A DNA stretch of 64,000 nucleotides. It comes from Monomorium pharaonis (lineage: Eukaryota; Arthropoda; Insecta; Hymenoptera; Formicidae). Shown piece by piece: positions 21,692 to 34,219 of this stretch. The stretch lies in assembly GCF_013373865.1 (NCBI RefSeq), contig NC_050473.1:22451252-22515251 (forward strand). The letters run 5' to 3'. Under the pieces are notes generated by a model, which was not told where the DNA came from, made no database searches, and was given only the letters and a program-made list of their open reading frames with translations. Positions within the stretch are counted from its first letter, which is position 1. Each line of letters begins with the position of its first letter. A program made the position numbers and the translations under genes.

Positions 21692-23932
21692 CAAGGGAAC
21701 GGACAGAACTGTCCCTCACCGATTTTAATGAGCTTCGGATATGTTATAGAACATAAGAAAATATTAGATCCATATTTTTTTTTATCTGCGTATCTCGACA
21801 TTTAGGGGTTGAAACCACCCCTCGAAAATAACGCATTTTTTCGTTTTTTGCGAATATCTTTGAAAATATAAGGTTTATAAAAAAATGTTCTATACGAAAG
21901 TTTTATGGCATTTTATACTCTTTACAACAGTATATTTATATTTTTTAAAAATTTCAAATTTTTTAATTTAACCCACCCTTCATCCCTTTTTTTCAACATT
22001 TTAAAAATTTTGTAAGGACAAAAATTAAAGAGCATTAAAAGCCGAATCCACCCATATATAATAACATATGGGTTCCATCATTCTCAATTATTAGCAAAAC
22101 GAGATAGTAATCTCGCGCTATAGGTGCTGCGCTAGAAGTAGTGTTGCGTTATTTCTTTAGTCGCGTCACACTCAATAACTGCCTCTTTCTGCGTATATTT
22201 TTATATTAAAACATAAAAATGGATTAATCTTAATTATATAATACGCAACGTATTACACGATATAAAGCATAAATGCATATATATAACAAAGTAGCATATA
22301 TATACGTATGTGCCTACGTACATTTTCATTGTTACAAATGCGAATATAAATTAATATTAAGCAAAATATTTTTTAACATTTAAAACTGCAAATACAATAT
22401 AACAAAATATATAATATCAAGAGAAAAATATAAAACATAAACTGCAATAACTATTTGCATAATTATATTATTTACACTATATGCACGTAGCACGCTCTGA
22501 TAATAAAGATAATGTAAGTATATAAGTATATAATTTAATTTAATTTGAAGTTTGAAAATACATTTATACGGATGTATATATACATTTTGCATACGACACG
22601 GACAAATAACTTTAATATCAGTGTTGATAGAGGGACCGGTTGTTTTCGCGCAAGCACATCACGTGAGGCTTCAATAAAATATCCATTAGTAATAGGAAGG
22701 AGATCTTTGATCGTACATCTTGCACACGACGTATAAATATAGTAACAGTGATAGACGGATCGGTTGTTCTCGCGCAGGCGAGAGGCTTCAATAAAGTATC
22801 TATTAGTAATAGGAAGGAGATGATGCTTTATTGAAGCCTCACGCCTGCGCGAGAACAACCGATCCGTCTATCACTGTTACTATATTTATACGTTGTCGTG
22901 TGCAAGATGTACGATCAAAGATCTCCTTCCTATTACTAATGGATATTTTTTTGAAGCCTCACGTGATGCACTTGCGCGAAAACAACCGGTCCCTCTATCA
23001 ACACTGATATTAAAGTTATTTGTCCGTGTCGTATGCAAAATGTATATATACATCCGTATAAATGTATTTTCAAACTTCAAATTAAATTAAATTATATACT
23101 TATATACTTATATTATCTTTATTATCAGAGCGTGCTACGTGCATATAGTGTAAATAATATAATTATGCAAATAGTTATTGCAGTTTATGTTTTATATTTT
23201 TCTCTTGATATTATATATTTTGTTATATTGTATTTGCAGTTTTAAATGTTAAAAAATATTTTGCTTAATATTAATTTATATTCGCATTTGTAACAATGAA
23301 AATGTACGTAGGCACATACGTATATATATGCTACTTTTGTTATATATATGCATTTATGCTTTATATCGTGTAATACGTTGCGTATTATATAATTAAGATT
23401 AATCCATTTTTATGTTTTAATATAAAAATATACGCAGAAGAGGCAGTTATTGAGTGTGACGCGACTAAAGAAATAACGCAACACTACTTCTAGCGCAGCA
23501 CCTATAGCGCGAGATTACTATCTCGTTTTGCTAATAATTGAGAATGATGGAACCCATATGTTATTATATATGGGTGGATTCGGCTTTTAATGCTCTTTAA
23601 TTTTTGTCCTTACAAAATTTTTAAAATGTTGAAAAAAAGGGATGGGGGTGGGTTAAATTAAAAAATTTGAAATTTTTAAAAAATATAAATATACTGTTGT
23701 AAAGAGTATAAAATTCCATAAAACTTTTGTATAGAACATTTTTTCATAAACCTTATAGTTTCAAAGATATTCGCAAAAAACGAAAAAATGCGTTATTTTC
23801 GAGGGGTGGTTTCAACCCCTAAATGTCGAGATACGCAGATAAAAAAAAATATGGGTATAATATTTTCTTATGTTCTACAACATATCCGAAGCTCATTAAA
23901 ATCGGTGAGGGACAGTTCTGTCCGTTCCCTTG
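21692..23932. mobile_element. 2.24-kb near-perfect palindromic (foldback) element
   Basis: The two arms run 21692-about 22820 and about 22823-23932 as inverted copies, with only a few mismatches in the stretches compared by eye and almost no loop. Ends are CAAGGGAACGGACAGAACTG and its complement, flanked by TTA at 21689-21691 and 23933-23935. A 3-bp TTA duplication suggests a PIF/Harbinger-like integration, which is inferred from the duplication alone. Each arm has an internal direct duplication around the motif GAGGCTTCAATAAA next to TAATAGGAAGGAGAT. No transposase frame. Mirrored short frames (22380-22592 and 23033-23245) are the same sequence. Confidence 0.88.
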
Positions 23933-23935
23933 TTA

Positions 23936-24960
23936 GAGAGCTAGAAAATCGTAGCCATAGATGTAGTTACAGAAAATGACACATATACATTGAAAAGTGT
24001 ACAATCATAAATTTATTTAAAAAATTTATTTTTTATTACATGTACGTCGAAAGTGGTTCTTTTCGTGTCACATTTTTGTGAGTAAGTCACCAATTTCAGC
24101 ATTTAACATTATTGCAGTTCTTGTCCTCTAATAGATAGCGTGAAAAACATTTCAGCATGACTTTTTTAGCACGTTTAATCATTTAAACACTGCACGCCGT
24201 TTCGCGATATGCATATGGTAAAACTCTTACAGAATTTATCTACGCTTTGCCGCTTTTGCAAACTTAACCTCAGTTAACCTGTCAATTTTTGAGAGCTCAA
24301 GACACTCAAGGAACTATCGACACACAAGTAACAAAAAATACGATATGCAACACGGGTGTAATGACTTTTTGCACACCTGCATAGAAGGCTGAATTTGCGC
24401 CTTTATTATTGTATAATGTACTATTTTGTTGCACGTGCGTCGAAAATTATCCTCGTTGCTCTCTTCCGTCCACAAAGTCGTCATTTACCGATAACCCAGT
24501 ACTTCACTGTTTTTGTGTTCTTAATAGATAGCGTGAAAATAGTATTTCTTTCAGCACTATCGCCTAATTTAATCCACGACAAACTGAATTTATTTACGTC
24601 TAGCTTTATTATTTCACTCGCATGCGCATGCTATCTCGCGACACACATGGTAATTCTCGCAGAATTTCGCGAACCTAATGGTACCTATTAATTCGTAAGG
24701 ACGCAAAAGCACTCAAGGTCCACACTTCAAGGCACAAGTAACAAAAAATATTGTGTGTAACATATGCGAATCGGTTATTTTCACCCGTGCAGATAAACTC
24801 TCCGCATTCGCAAGGAATATCTGACCTATTACACTTGTAACACAAAAGTAGTAGCTTAAGTAAACTTTATATTCCTAATTATGAGCAATAAAAATTTTTT
24901 TCTGGCAAATTTAATAGGTCTCTCAAGTATCACAAAATCCGGTCCTACGTGACAGAACTA
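23936..24960. repeat. Two diverged tandem units of about 410 bp
   Basis: Corresponding motifs recur in order: ACGTCGAAAGTGGTT / GCGTCGAAAATTATCC, TAATAGATAGCGTGAAAA twice, CACAAGTAACAAAAAATA twice, and a GCAACAC / GTAACAT motif. Copies lie at about 24040-24390 and 24425-24830. No gene is supported. Confidence 0.7.
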
Positions 24961-25510
24961 CAGTGGAACCCCGCGTTAGTAGACTGTTTGGGGCTTTGAG
25001 TCTACTAACGTGGGGTGATCACTCCAACTCTGTGAAATTCAGGGACGTGGCGGTATTACCATCTAGTCAGTTTATGTTTACACTTCAAGATTAAATGTAT
25101 TCGGCACTTGATTTATAAAACCAAATGTGGAAAATTTGATTGTTTCCGTATTTTTTTTAATGTGCCCGCGTCGCAGTGGCAATCCATTCGGCTGTAGGAT
25201 CAAAGCGGCGCATTGGCGACGGCGATCTTTTTGGCAAGCCGCTACAAAACGTAGTTCCGAACTGCGCATTTTTTGTCAACCCTTTTCTTGTTTTTTGGGG
25301 TCTGTTAATCATAAAATTGCAAGCAGAGCGATGTCTCAGATCAAGTCAGTTTCGCACCAATCTCGATCTTTATAAACACGTCGTAACTACGAAAACTGGT
25401 TACTACGCGACTGTCTTGCTATCCCCCACTCACGTTACTCACATACATTGAGAGTATATGGAGGGGATAGTTTCTACTAACGCAGAGTTCACTAATGCGG
25501 GGTTCCACTG
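24961..25510. mobile_element. Pogo/Tigger-type MITE, 550 bp
   Basis: Starts CAGTGGAACCCCGCGTTAGT and ends ACTAATGCGGGGTTCCACTG, terminal inverted repeats flanked by TA (24959-24960 and 25511-25512). The CAGTGGAACC start is typical of pogo/Tigger elements. The interior (25080-25440) has no recognisable transposase. Confidence 0.88.
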
Positions 25511-25814
25511 TATCTTCAATAGTAGTTTCAAAGTAATAATCAGAGCTTACAATTTTTTTTATACTTATATATTATACAGAGAAAAATTATTTTCACAATA
25601 AATAGTTTACAAATAAAAACATTTTTGTTTAATTTTTTAGATTTGTTTGTTTTTTGTAACCTTTCGTATATATCCTTCAATAAAACGTTGAGTTATTTTT
25701 TTTTAAAATAAATTAATGCTTTTAATATAGAGGAGTAAATATTATGACATAATTTAACTAATATAAATATGTTAAATAAATTATATACATAATATTATAG
25801 TATTATTTACATAC

Positions 25815-25979
25815 ATCCATTGACACTAAATTCAATGACTTGTGTAATTTTTCGGCACATTGTATATTTTGCACCATCTTTAAGATCTGAACAATCTATC
25901 TTCATGGAATCTGGAGGAACAAGTTCGGCACATTGGCTATTATTGCGGCTATTACACTGATAACATTGCATAGCATCAC
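25815..25979 (-). CDS. Internal exon of a Ly6/uPAR (three-finger) domain protein
   Basis: This is the one host exon I can defend. On the minus strand a pyrimidine-rich tract ending in TTTTACAG leads into an open exon encoding GDAMQCYQCNSRNNSQC, followed by KIDCSDLKDG and YTMCRKITQVIEFSVNG. A GTATGT donor follows immediately (25814). The CYxCNS start, Cys spacing and the C-R-K...V/I-x-F strand are the classic first two loops of insect Ly6/quiver-type proteins, which are secreted or GPI-anchored at the cell surface. Six of the expected ten cysteines are here. The signal-peptide exon should lie at higher coordinates and the CxxDxCN exon at lower ones, and I found neither. If the donor is not used, the frame ends at TAA 25807-25809. 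Phase at the acceptor is N|GT. Confidence 0.75.
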
Positions 25980-25989
25980 CTGTAAAATA

Positions 25990-27350
25990 AATATAAAATA
26001 TTTTAATGTTCGAAAATAATACAGAATTATTTTATAAATATCTTAATTGTAACTTAGTTGCACCTAAAATATTTTAGAAATATATATCCAGCAATTAGGT
26101 AAAACAATTTTTTAAATAAAAAGTTAATTGTTTTTAAATATTAAATAGAAGATTGTAAATTAGAGATTAGGATTCAACTAATTTAAATAAAATGAATTAG
26201 GATTACAATCTAATAGTTTAATTGATCAAATTGTAATTTTTAAGTAATTATTTTTAATCTTTGATTAATATTTTGGTCCATTTTTAACATAGAAGTAATT
26301 AATCGATAACTTTTATATAAATTATTATAAATACATTATATAATAAACGTGCTATAAATATTTCTAATAACTAATAATTATTAAACAGTTTATTTTTAAT
26401 TCTTAATACAACTATTACTAAAATTAAATTTAATAAAAACAATATGTAATTTTATTCGAAACAACTTGGCGTAAATTAGATTTAAAATTGCGAAACGTTT
26501 CGACTTTACAAAGTCACCTTTTCAGTCGCTTATAAAACAATTTGAATATAGTAAAAAAACAATTATTACAAGAGTACATATAAAAAAAAAGAATAATATA
26601 ATATAAAGAGTCAGGAATATTAATAAATGAGATTAACAAGATTAAAAAGCAAATAATAAAGCAAAATAAATTTTATATTGTCTTTTATCAAAAATATTTC
26701 GAGTTAGCCTCATCAATGGTAAACAAAAATCTTTTTACAATAGAATTTATTAATAAATTAAATGTGTTCACACGTCCGGCAGACTCCACGATTTCCCTTC
26801 GTCAGAGAAATAAATAATTTACAAAAGAAATTTCGTTTCAACGGTCTCCGATAATTTTTTATGCGTCAAGGATTAGTCTGTTAGAAACGTGATGACAAAC
26901 ATGGATGGACGAAACGACCAAGTTGATAATTCCGACTCCTTTTGAATATTGAGTCAACAAATAAGAAATTCTGAAGATAGCAATTCAAAACCAAACATGG
27001 AATCTAAGCAAAGTTTCACGTTTCCTCACAAAAAATGAGCAATAAAGTATCTAAACATAAGCAAAAAATAAATAACCGTTTCCTCCATCTGCAAACCATA
27101 CCGTAGCACGTCTAGCACGATAGAAAACATTATTTATCTCTTAAACCCAAAGGGAAGATAACTTATGCGATAGGATCCCTTCGATAAAATTAAGGAATGT
27201 GAGAGGAAACAAAGAAACTTTCGACAGATTACTCAACGTATGATTGGGCAAAGAGGAAAAACTATTTCTCCAATAAGAAAACTTAGAATTCACTACACAA
27301 TCCTGAAAAAGAGTCCTACCAATTAGAATATTTGAACCACCTACATCTGG
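25990..27350. other. AT-rich noncoding DNA, probably intron plus LTR-element flank
   Basis: There is no reading frame of note. A palindromic motif GCGAAACGTTTCGACTTTAC lies at about 26490. From about 26760 the base composition rises, consistent with entry into the LTR-element region that contains the promoter at 27370. Confidence 0.35.
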
Positions 27351-27369
27351 ATCCTCCCCTTGTAAGACT

Positions 27370-27620
27370 CAATATATATAATACCAAATCTTGAAGAAAA
27401 CGAGTTAGTTGTAAGTTTAGTTACGTCTAGAGTTTTTAGAGTTACGGAGAGAGTTGTCAGTTGTTAGTTAGTTGGTCAATGAGTAAGTGAGTTGTTGGTT
27501 AGTCAGTTAGTTAGTAATCATGTAGAATCAGTGCGCGAATAAACTTTAGTGCCGTTCCATCCGGTCAAGAAATCCCTTCGATTCCAACGGATTTATTCGA
27601 GAACCAGTAAGTCCCACAAT
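27370..27620 (+). promoter_or_regulatory. Promoter and polyadenylation region of an LTR (Gypsy-type element)
   Basis: TATATATAATAC at 27372 lies about 30 bases upstream of AACGAGTTAGTTG, a plausible start site rich in GTTAGT repeats. About 140 bases on comes AATAAAC (27538), then GGATTTATTCGAGAACCAGT and a possible LTR end at CCCACA (about 27617). The TATA-start-AATAAA order within 170 bp is characteristic of an LTR U3-R-U5. Exact LTR ends and the PBS were not established. Confidence 0.5.
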
Positions 27621-28504
27621 CACAATTTCTTTCTTTGTTTTTACGTTATTCAGCTACTCCCTTCTGTTTTAATTTTTTAAGACAAGCTCCTATTATTTAT
27701 AAATAATTCCCTCTTAGAGTTTTTCGTCCCCCTTCTTTCCCCGGTTTGCAGATGCGAGCCCTGACCCCCGCTCGAGAGTCCGACCGGCCATTTCAGTGCG
27801 CGGATTCCGAGGCTGCCGTTCAATTATTTAATTTATAATGAATTATTTAAGATATAATGTCACTCACAAGCAAAAAGCTGCCCATTAGTTTTACACTTCC
27901 AAAATTTATATTAATAACCTTTGTGTATTTTTAAAATTTTATTAATAACCCTTTGTTAAACTTTAAAACTTTTGTAAACTCAACCGAAAATCTATTTTTA
28001 TAACCTTTTGCGTATTTTTAAACTTTGTAAACTCTTGCGCAATTTATTTAGAACCATTCTTGTAATTTAATCTTTATAAATTCATAGCCAACAAATTATG
28101 TCAAACCACGACTTCAGCACTCATTTGTACTTTCTTTTTATTTTAATTTTTATGTGTTATTAGAATAAATACTTTGTTAATTTTACGTAAATTTTATCAT
28201 TCATTTACATTTCAACGACCTTCCCTTATCCCGAACAAAGACTGCACCTGGTCCGATTCCGAGTTAAAGCGATTCAATTCGTTGACTCGAAACTTGGACC
28301 GACGGACATACGACTCGAAACGGGTTATAGCGGGCCTATCGGCACGTTGACCTATATTTCGTATCTACGAAATATGATAATGATACGAACTACGTATCAC
28401 GAGTAACAATTATATGTATGAGCCGGAAAACTCCGACGGCTCCTTCGAAGTCAGGTATGCAATAGGGGACCGAACGAGTTTCACATCCATGGGCGTCACA
28501 GAAA

Positions 28505-29891
28505 ATGTTAACAAAAACGCTTGGGAACCCCATAATGATAAATCTCGACAAGCATAGCCATCCGCCTACTGTTCAGATAAAAATTTGTGAATCAACTTCT
28601 CCTATAACTTTTGCATTAGATACAGGTTATGAAATAAATTTAATTAAAGAAAATTTTGTGCCCAAAAATAAAACAATTAATTACAACATATTAGAATTAA
28701 ATGGTATTTACAATTATCCAACTTACACTCTAAGAGAAATTAATTTACTTTTTTACGGAAAGGAAATAACTTTTCACATTGTAACTAACGACTTTCCGAT
28801 CTTACAACCAAGTATATTAGGCAATGATTTTTTTTACCAAACTTCCGCAAAAATAAATTATGCAAAGGGACATTTAGACGTTTTTGGAATTAATATACCC
28901 TTCTTTTCACCTGAAATGATTGTAGTAGCATCACGATTAAAATCACCATTTTATATGAGAGTAGAAAACTCTGAAATAAAAGTCGGGTATATACCTAGAT
29001 TAAAAATAGCGCATGGAATTTATGCGATAGAAACTATAGCGGAAGTTATCTTAGGAAAGACGTATATAAATGTTGTAAGTAACTTGGACGAAGAAATAGA
29101 AGTTCAGGTACCAACCCTACGTCTTAAATCCTTATTATTTGTTGATCATGAAGTTGATGAGGAAGAAATAAAAGACAATATTAATAATAAAGATAAAACG
29201 AACAACAATTATAACGTAAATTTGAAAAACGATGAAGACGAAATTATAAATGAAAATAAAAACATAATAGAAGAAGAGAATAAAACAATAAATAAAGAAA
29301 TTCAAATGTTAAATAAAAAAGAAGGGATAATTAAAAACAAACCCGAAGACGAAATTGAAATTAAAGAAAAAGATAAACATACACTAACACAAAAAAATAA
29401 AAATTTGAAGGAAAAATCTATTCTGGAACAAAAATCAGGCTCCTATGCCTCTCCCGAAGTTCTAGATTCCCGAGTTGGAAGAGGAAGTTATCAAACCCCT
29501 CGTGAATTAAGTAGTGATCCAAAAGTCCTTGGAAATGAAGATTTCCATATCTCTCTTGGATTGCCCAGGGATCCAAGAATTCTTGAAGAGGGAAGTTACC
29601 TCTCTTGAATTGACCAGAGGTCCAAAAATCTATGAGGGAGGAGATTTTCAAACATTCCTCGGGCTGCCCAGGGATCCAGAAATCCTTGGAGGGGGAAGTT
29701 ACCAAACCCCTCGTAAATCAATAAATAATTCTGAAATCTTAAAGGGAAAGGAATATCAAGTCCCCCTTGGAAATTATGATACAATAGAGGAAGATCTCCA
29801 AAATTCTTTAATGTATTCTTCAGTCGATTGCAAAAAGGAAAGTAACCAAACCTTACTATGTGATACAACACGATTTTTCCTAAAGAAGTAA
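28505..29891 (+). pseudogene. Gypsy-type Pol fragment: aspartic protease with acidic and repeat tail
   Basis: An open frame from 28505 to 29608 encodes a retropepsin-like domain in its first 140 residues: active-site TFALDTGYEINLIKE, flap region LNGIYNYPTYTLREI, and the turn SILGNDFF. A linker follows with a GYIPRLKIAHGIYAIET motif seen after the protease in Ty3/Gypsy Pol proteins. Residues 210-310 are a Glu/Lys/Asn-rich spacer. The tail is a degenerate repeat around SLGLPRDPRILEEGSY, which continues in another frame (29514-29891), so a frameshift lies in the repeat. Reverse transcriptase and integrase are missing. Upstream is the LTR-type promoter at 27370, and no gag was recognised in between. 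Confidence 0.65.
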
Positions 29892-30089
29892 AAAACAAAG
29901 AGCTCCTTAGTTTATCTGAAAAAATTAAAATTCCCAAGAATTGGAATAAATATAAAAAATAAATATAATAAAAATAAAATCTTTTATATTGCTATTGAAG
30001 AGCTCATAAGAATAACTAAATTTTATAATGCAAGGAAATTATATGATTCCAAGAAGAAAAATAAACCACTTTCAAAAATCCTTGTATCA

Positions 30090-30873
30090 ATGCAAATCCA
30101 ATCACAGAAGACAATAGAAAAATTTATGCGGAGAAGAAAATCGAAACATAAAGAAGAAATAAACGGCAATGAAATTAATGGCGATGAAATTCTTAACCTT
30201 AATGATCCGGAAAATGCGAAATTAATTTCCACGATACTGAAAGACTCCAATAAAAAGGACGAAAGCTACGAAGACCTCAAACTCAACTTCTCTTGATGAA
30301 AAAATGGGAGATTCGTTATCTAACGATGTACCTGCTAGGAACTCTAACCAAATATTATTTATACACGAGGAAATGTATCAACCGCTAAAATTACAAATTA
30401 AAGAGAAGATATTAGTCCACGAGTCTCTTAAATCTAACAAAATACAATTTCAAGACCGAAGAAATTATAAGCTTATTACTATTTTATACTACGTTATTAG
30501 TATTATTACTACATTGTTATACGTTTATCATCACATTTGTCAACAAAAATTATTCAAGAGCTCGAAGAAAAATAAATATAAACCTGAAGAAATTGAGGAC
30601 AGAAATAATCCCTCGGACAAAGGATACCTTGCTGAAGATGACGAAGACATAGAAGACAAGGAACAACTAGATTCGCAAGGACAAAAAAATAAAATTGAAG
30701 ATAGAAATAATCCACCAGACAAAATAAATGATGCCAAAGATGATGGAAGAACACGCGACAAGGACGAAGAACTAAACAAGGATAAACAAAATCAAATTCT
30801 AAGCAAGTTACGAATAAATTCTCCAATATACAACTATATAAAAATATTACAACAGATATCCACAATTTGTTAA
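30090..30873 (+). pseudogene. Unknown charged ORFs of the same LTR element
   Basis: Two successive plus frames (30090-30296 and 30304-30873) share the Lys/Glu/Asp-rich composition of the protease tail upstream. The second has one clear membrane helix (about residues 58-85, ILYYVISIITTLLYVYHH) followed by a charged tail with an imperfect repeat (EDRNNPSDKGYLAEDDED, then EDRNNPPDKINDAKDD). The membrane helix with a charged tail could be the end of an env-like protein, but no other Env feature is visible. I do not assign a function. Confidence 0.35.
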
Positions 30874-30879
30874 TATTAC

Positions 30880-33070
30880 ACAAAAAATAATATACGCACT
30901 TCAACTATATCGACGAGAAATCTTTAGATCCCAGCCTATGGAAATAAAAAAAAAAACCAAGATTCTAATTCCAAGTTTTCTTACATTGAATAAACCAAAG
31001 ATAAAATTTAAAAAATTATACAGCCTACTTATCAACAAGAGATAAAAGGATTGACAATATTTGGAATCCATAAAAAACCTCTAAACTCAAAAATATTTTG
31101 CAAAATAATCAGTTACATTACCTTACTTTTAAATCACATGCTGCGACATGTATTTCTATCCATTTAATGGATCCTTGAATCACATGCACGTCATGTAGAA
31201 AAATTTACACACTACATCCTTCTTCATCATTTTTAAACAATTATCTCGCCGCATGAAAAGGAACCGAGAAGAATAAATACGAATCCTTAGAAAAAAGGAC
31301 AATAAACGCAACAATAATTTAAGCTCGAGCATCATAGCGAGAGCAAAAACAAACAAATAACTATTGGCTGGAATCAACATGAAAGACATCCAGCACATCA
31401 CAAAGGATAGCAGCATATTGAATATAAATTTATGAGTAGATTTATAAGTAGATAAGGAATAGATAATTGTAAAATTCTTTAATAATGTCAATTGTTAGTT
31501 TTATTCTTATAATACCTTTATTTTCACGACAAAATAACATATAATTTTAGCTTATAATTGAAAGGATAACAAATAGAATAATAATTACATAACCAAGGTT
31601 GAATAATAATTAGATAAAAAATAAAAAAATATATAGATAACAAAATTTAAAAAAACTAAGAATCTTTAATTATTAATATTTTTCTAAAATTGAAAATATT
31701 CCTAAAATTTGTAAAAAAAAATATTTGTGTTAAAAAATCAATATATTCAATTCAATCTAATTGAAAGGTTTTAACTAAGCTACAAGCTTTAACTCAATAT
31801 TCAATCTTGTTTATAAGCCTAATAAAATCTTAGTTTGATAAGATTCTATAATCTAAGTAATCGTTATTATTGCGTCAAAACAAAATATCCCGTTTAGAAA
31901 TTTCGCGTGACAAGTCGAATGAATGATAAATACAATAATTGTCCATGCTGTAATTGCGTCTTTTCTTCATATATAAATCAAGTTAAATTATAAAACAAAG
32001 TAGAAAAATAACCAAGAAAATATAATATAACTTAAGCGAATCAGACATTAATGAATATAGAAATTCATTTTTAAGAAACCTTTCTTCTCTATCAATATTT
32101 TTATCGACATTAAAGTTACATGTATTCATAATTTTATATCTTCATTGTTTTATAAACATTAATTTAAGATTAAAATTTATATTGCATATTTATGTAAGAT
32201 ATAACGTTACGAAAACTTATTACATAACACTGTTCCATATTGCCAAAATAAGATAACTTTAGAATTTAAATGTTACTATAAGACAAATAATCATAGTGTT
32301 TCAGAAGTTTTTCCTTTTCTATCAAAAGAAATATATAAAAATAAAATAATAAATGCTTAGACAAAAAAATAAGTTAGAATAACTTATTTGAATAATAATA
32401 ATTTAAATAGATCACCTGAGTGTCTAAAAACAAATCCGGCATAATGCCGCTTTACTCTTAAAAATTTTAAGCGAAGAATGCAACCTCGTTAATTGATTAT
32501 CTGATCCAATTTCAGCACTTAATGCTGCTCAGATGTGTTGCTCTGTTTGAGAACTCATCTTCTACAAAATCATAACTACTCTGTTCGTGCGCGAAGATAT
32601 CGGCAGGATGAATTGATTATTTGTCGCTCTCCTGAGATTAATATAAAAGAATTTTATTTGAATCAATATAAAAAGTATAACAGTGGTAAAACTGGCGACA
32701 CAACCATATCAACAAATGTTGATATGCCTGTGGAATACGATGCACAGGATCGAGAAACACTCAATTGTCTTTGGACAAAATCCGTTCTTAATGGGAAAAA
32801 AAAACGAGGAAAAAAGGAAAACAAAAAGACCTAGTTGACACTCACGTGATTCTAAAATATTTCTTAGGAAAAAAAAGAGAAAAAGAAAAAAATATAACGG
32901 TAATAATAATTTTAGGTAAAAAAAGGGAAAAGCTTCAAAATATATTTAATACAAAATTTTTTTTTACTTAAGAAAATCTATAAATTAAAAGCGCGTATAC
33001 ATGTATAAAACAACTCATTAAGTGAATTATAATCATTATCTACTGCGTAAAAAATGCGTACATATGAATA
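30880..33070. other. AT-rich noncoding DNA
   Basis: Long A/T-rich stretch with no recognised domain. A short plus frame at 32535-32834 and a minus frame at 31180-31491 have no family signature, splice context or unusual codon use, and I do not call them. Confidence 0.4.
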
Positions 33071-33075
33071 ATCTA

Positions 33076-34219
33076 ACTATTCTTCGTACGTTTCTACTAT
33101 AAACTATTTTAAAGGCTGCTGATTCCAAATTTGGTGACAGATTTTTAAAATTTAAATTGGCGGATTTAATATAATGGAATATAAAAAGGTCAGAATTCTC
33201 AATAAAACAAGAAACTTAGTATTGTCAAGTAATGTACTTGATGAAGCTTCCGTCTATTAGCCGTTACTTATAAACGTTTTCCAACTCTTACCACGTGGAG
33301 GTGGACGGTTAAAAGTTTTTGTTTTTTTTGGATTTTAAAATTTTTGGTATGTTTCTTTGTTTTTTAAATTTTGTATTTTTTTTTAATAACTATTGCTGAA
33401 ACAAGACTTACAATAATATAAACTACATGTATTACAATATTTTTGCGTCCTAATTACACATGTTTTAGAGGAATTTCTTTTTATGAGTTTTAGTATAGAT
33501 ATCGTGCGATTTTGAACGATGTTTTTTACCATTGTCAAGGTAATGTCTCGCAATACTCATTGCAAATTCTTTTGATCCTATTTTTTTCTCTCTAAGTCAG
33601 ATGCGTTGTACATCACTACTGAGTTAACAATCGCAGTTTGAGTTAGTCTTATCCAAACTACCCACGTCCATTTTTTTGAACGTATGCATGGCAAAATATT
33701 ATTGCAGTGACCATCATGTACGTCAACGCATATGGTATTGACAATGGTAAAAAACTTCGTTCGAAATCGCACGATGTTTATACTAAAACTCTCAAGAAGA
33801 AATTTTCCTCAGAAACATGTGTGATTAGAACTCAGAAATATTGTAATACGTGTAATCTATATTATTGTAAGTTTTGTTTCAGCAATAGTTATTTTTAAAA
33901 AATATATTAAAAAATACAAAATTTAAAAAATATCAAGTTTTAAAATAAAAAAAAAAACAAAGACTCTTAACCGTCCACGTGGTAAGAGTTGGAAAACATT
34001 CATGAGTAACGGCTAACGGACGGAAATTTTAAGTACATTACTTGAAAAATACTAAAATTGCGGGACTTCTTTTTTTATTAACAATTCTGACATTTTTATA
34101 TTCCATCCATTATATTAAATCCACCATTATGAATTTTAAAAATCTATCACCAAATTTGGAATCAGCAACCTCAGAAACCCTTAAAATAGTTTATAGTAGA
34201 AACGTACGAAGGATAGTCT
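33076..34219. mobile_element. 1.1-kb foldback built from the 3' end of a piggyBac-type element
   Basis: Inverted arms pair from CTATTCTTCGTACGTTTCTA (33076) to its counterpart ending 34219, covering about 33076-33540 and 33735-34219. The arms contain the coding 3' end of a piggyBac-type transposase, plus untranslated sequence and a shared motif, CTTACCACGTGG. The central 200 bp exists once only and carries the upstream part of the transposase fragment, so the structure looks like an inverted duplication of one element end. I did not find flanking TTAA. Confidence 0.8.
33385..33772 (-). pseudogene. piggyBac-type transposase, C-terminal fragment
   Basis: The minus strand reads VDVHDGHCNNILPCIRSKKW and then TWVVWIRLTQTAIVNSVVMY, matching the last part of the catalytic domain of piggyBac-like transposases: the Asp of VDxxD, then RSKKW and the hydrophobic helix with IVN. 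It continues after a stop/frame change through KEFAMSIARHYL into the left arm. There the Cys-rich zinc-binding tail (CNTCxxYYCxxCF type) is present near 33440-33386. A second, inverted copy of just the tail is encoded on the plus strand at 33735-33898 (QKYCNTCNLYYCKFCF). The N-terminal two thirds of the transposase is absent. Confidence 0.75.

Noticed and set aside
21565..21801. Short minus-strand frame with a hydrophobic C-terminus, possibly a GPI-signal exon of the Ly6 gene
   Set aside because: Half of the frame is palindrome sequence. The part outside has no diagnostic motif, and joining across the insertion meets a stop.
22380..23245. Mirrored 63-107 codon frames on both strands
   Set aside because: Identical sequence in the two palindrome arms. 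No family signature, and they exist because AT-rich DNA stays open by chance.
24770..24860. A minus-strand CYKCNRSDIPCECGEF stretch resembling another Ly6 exon start
   Set aside because: It lies in the second of two diverged tandem repeat units and aligns with non-coding sequence of the first unit. It has no clear acceptor and runs into repeat sequence.
32535..32834. 99-codon plus frame
   Set aside because: No recognised motif, no splice context and a low-complexity Lys tail; not distinguishable from chance.
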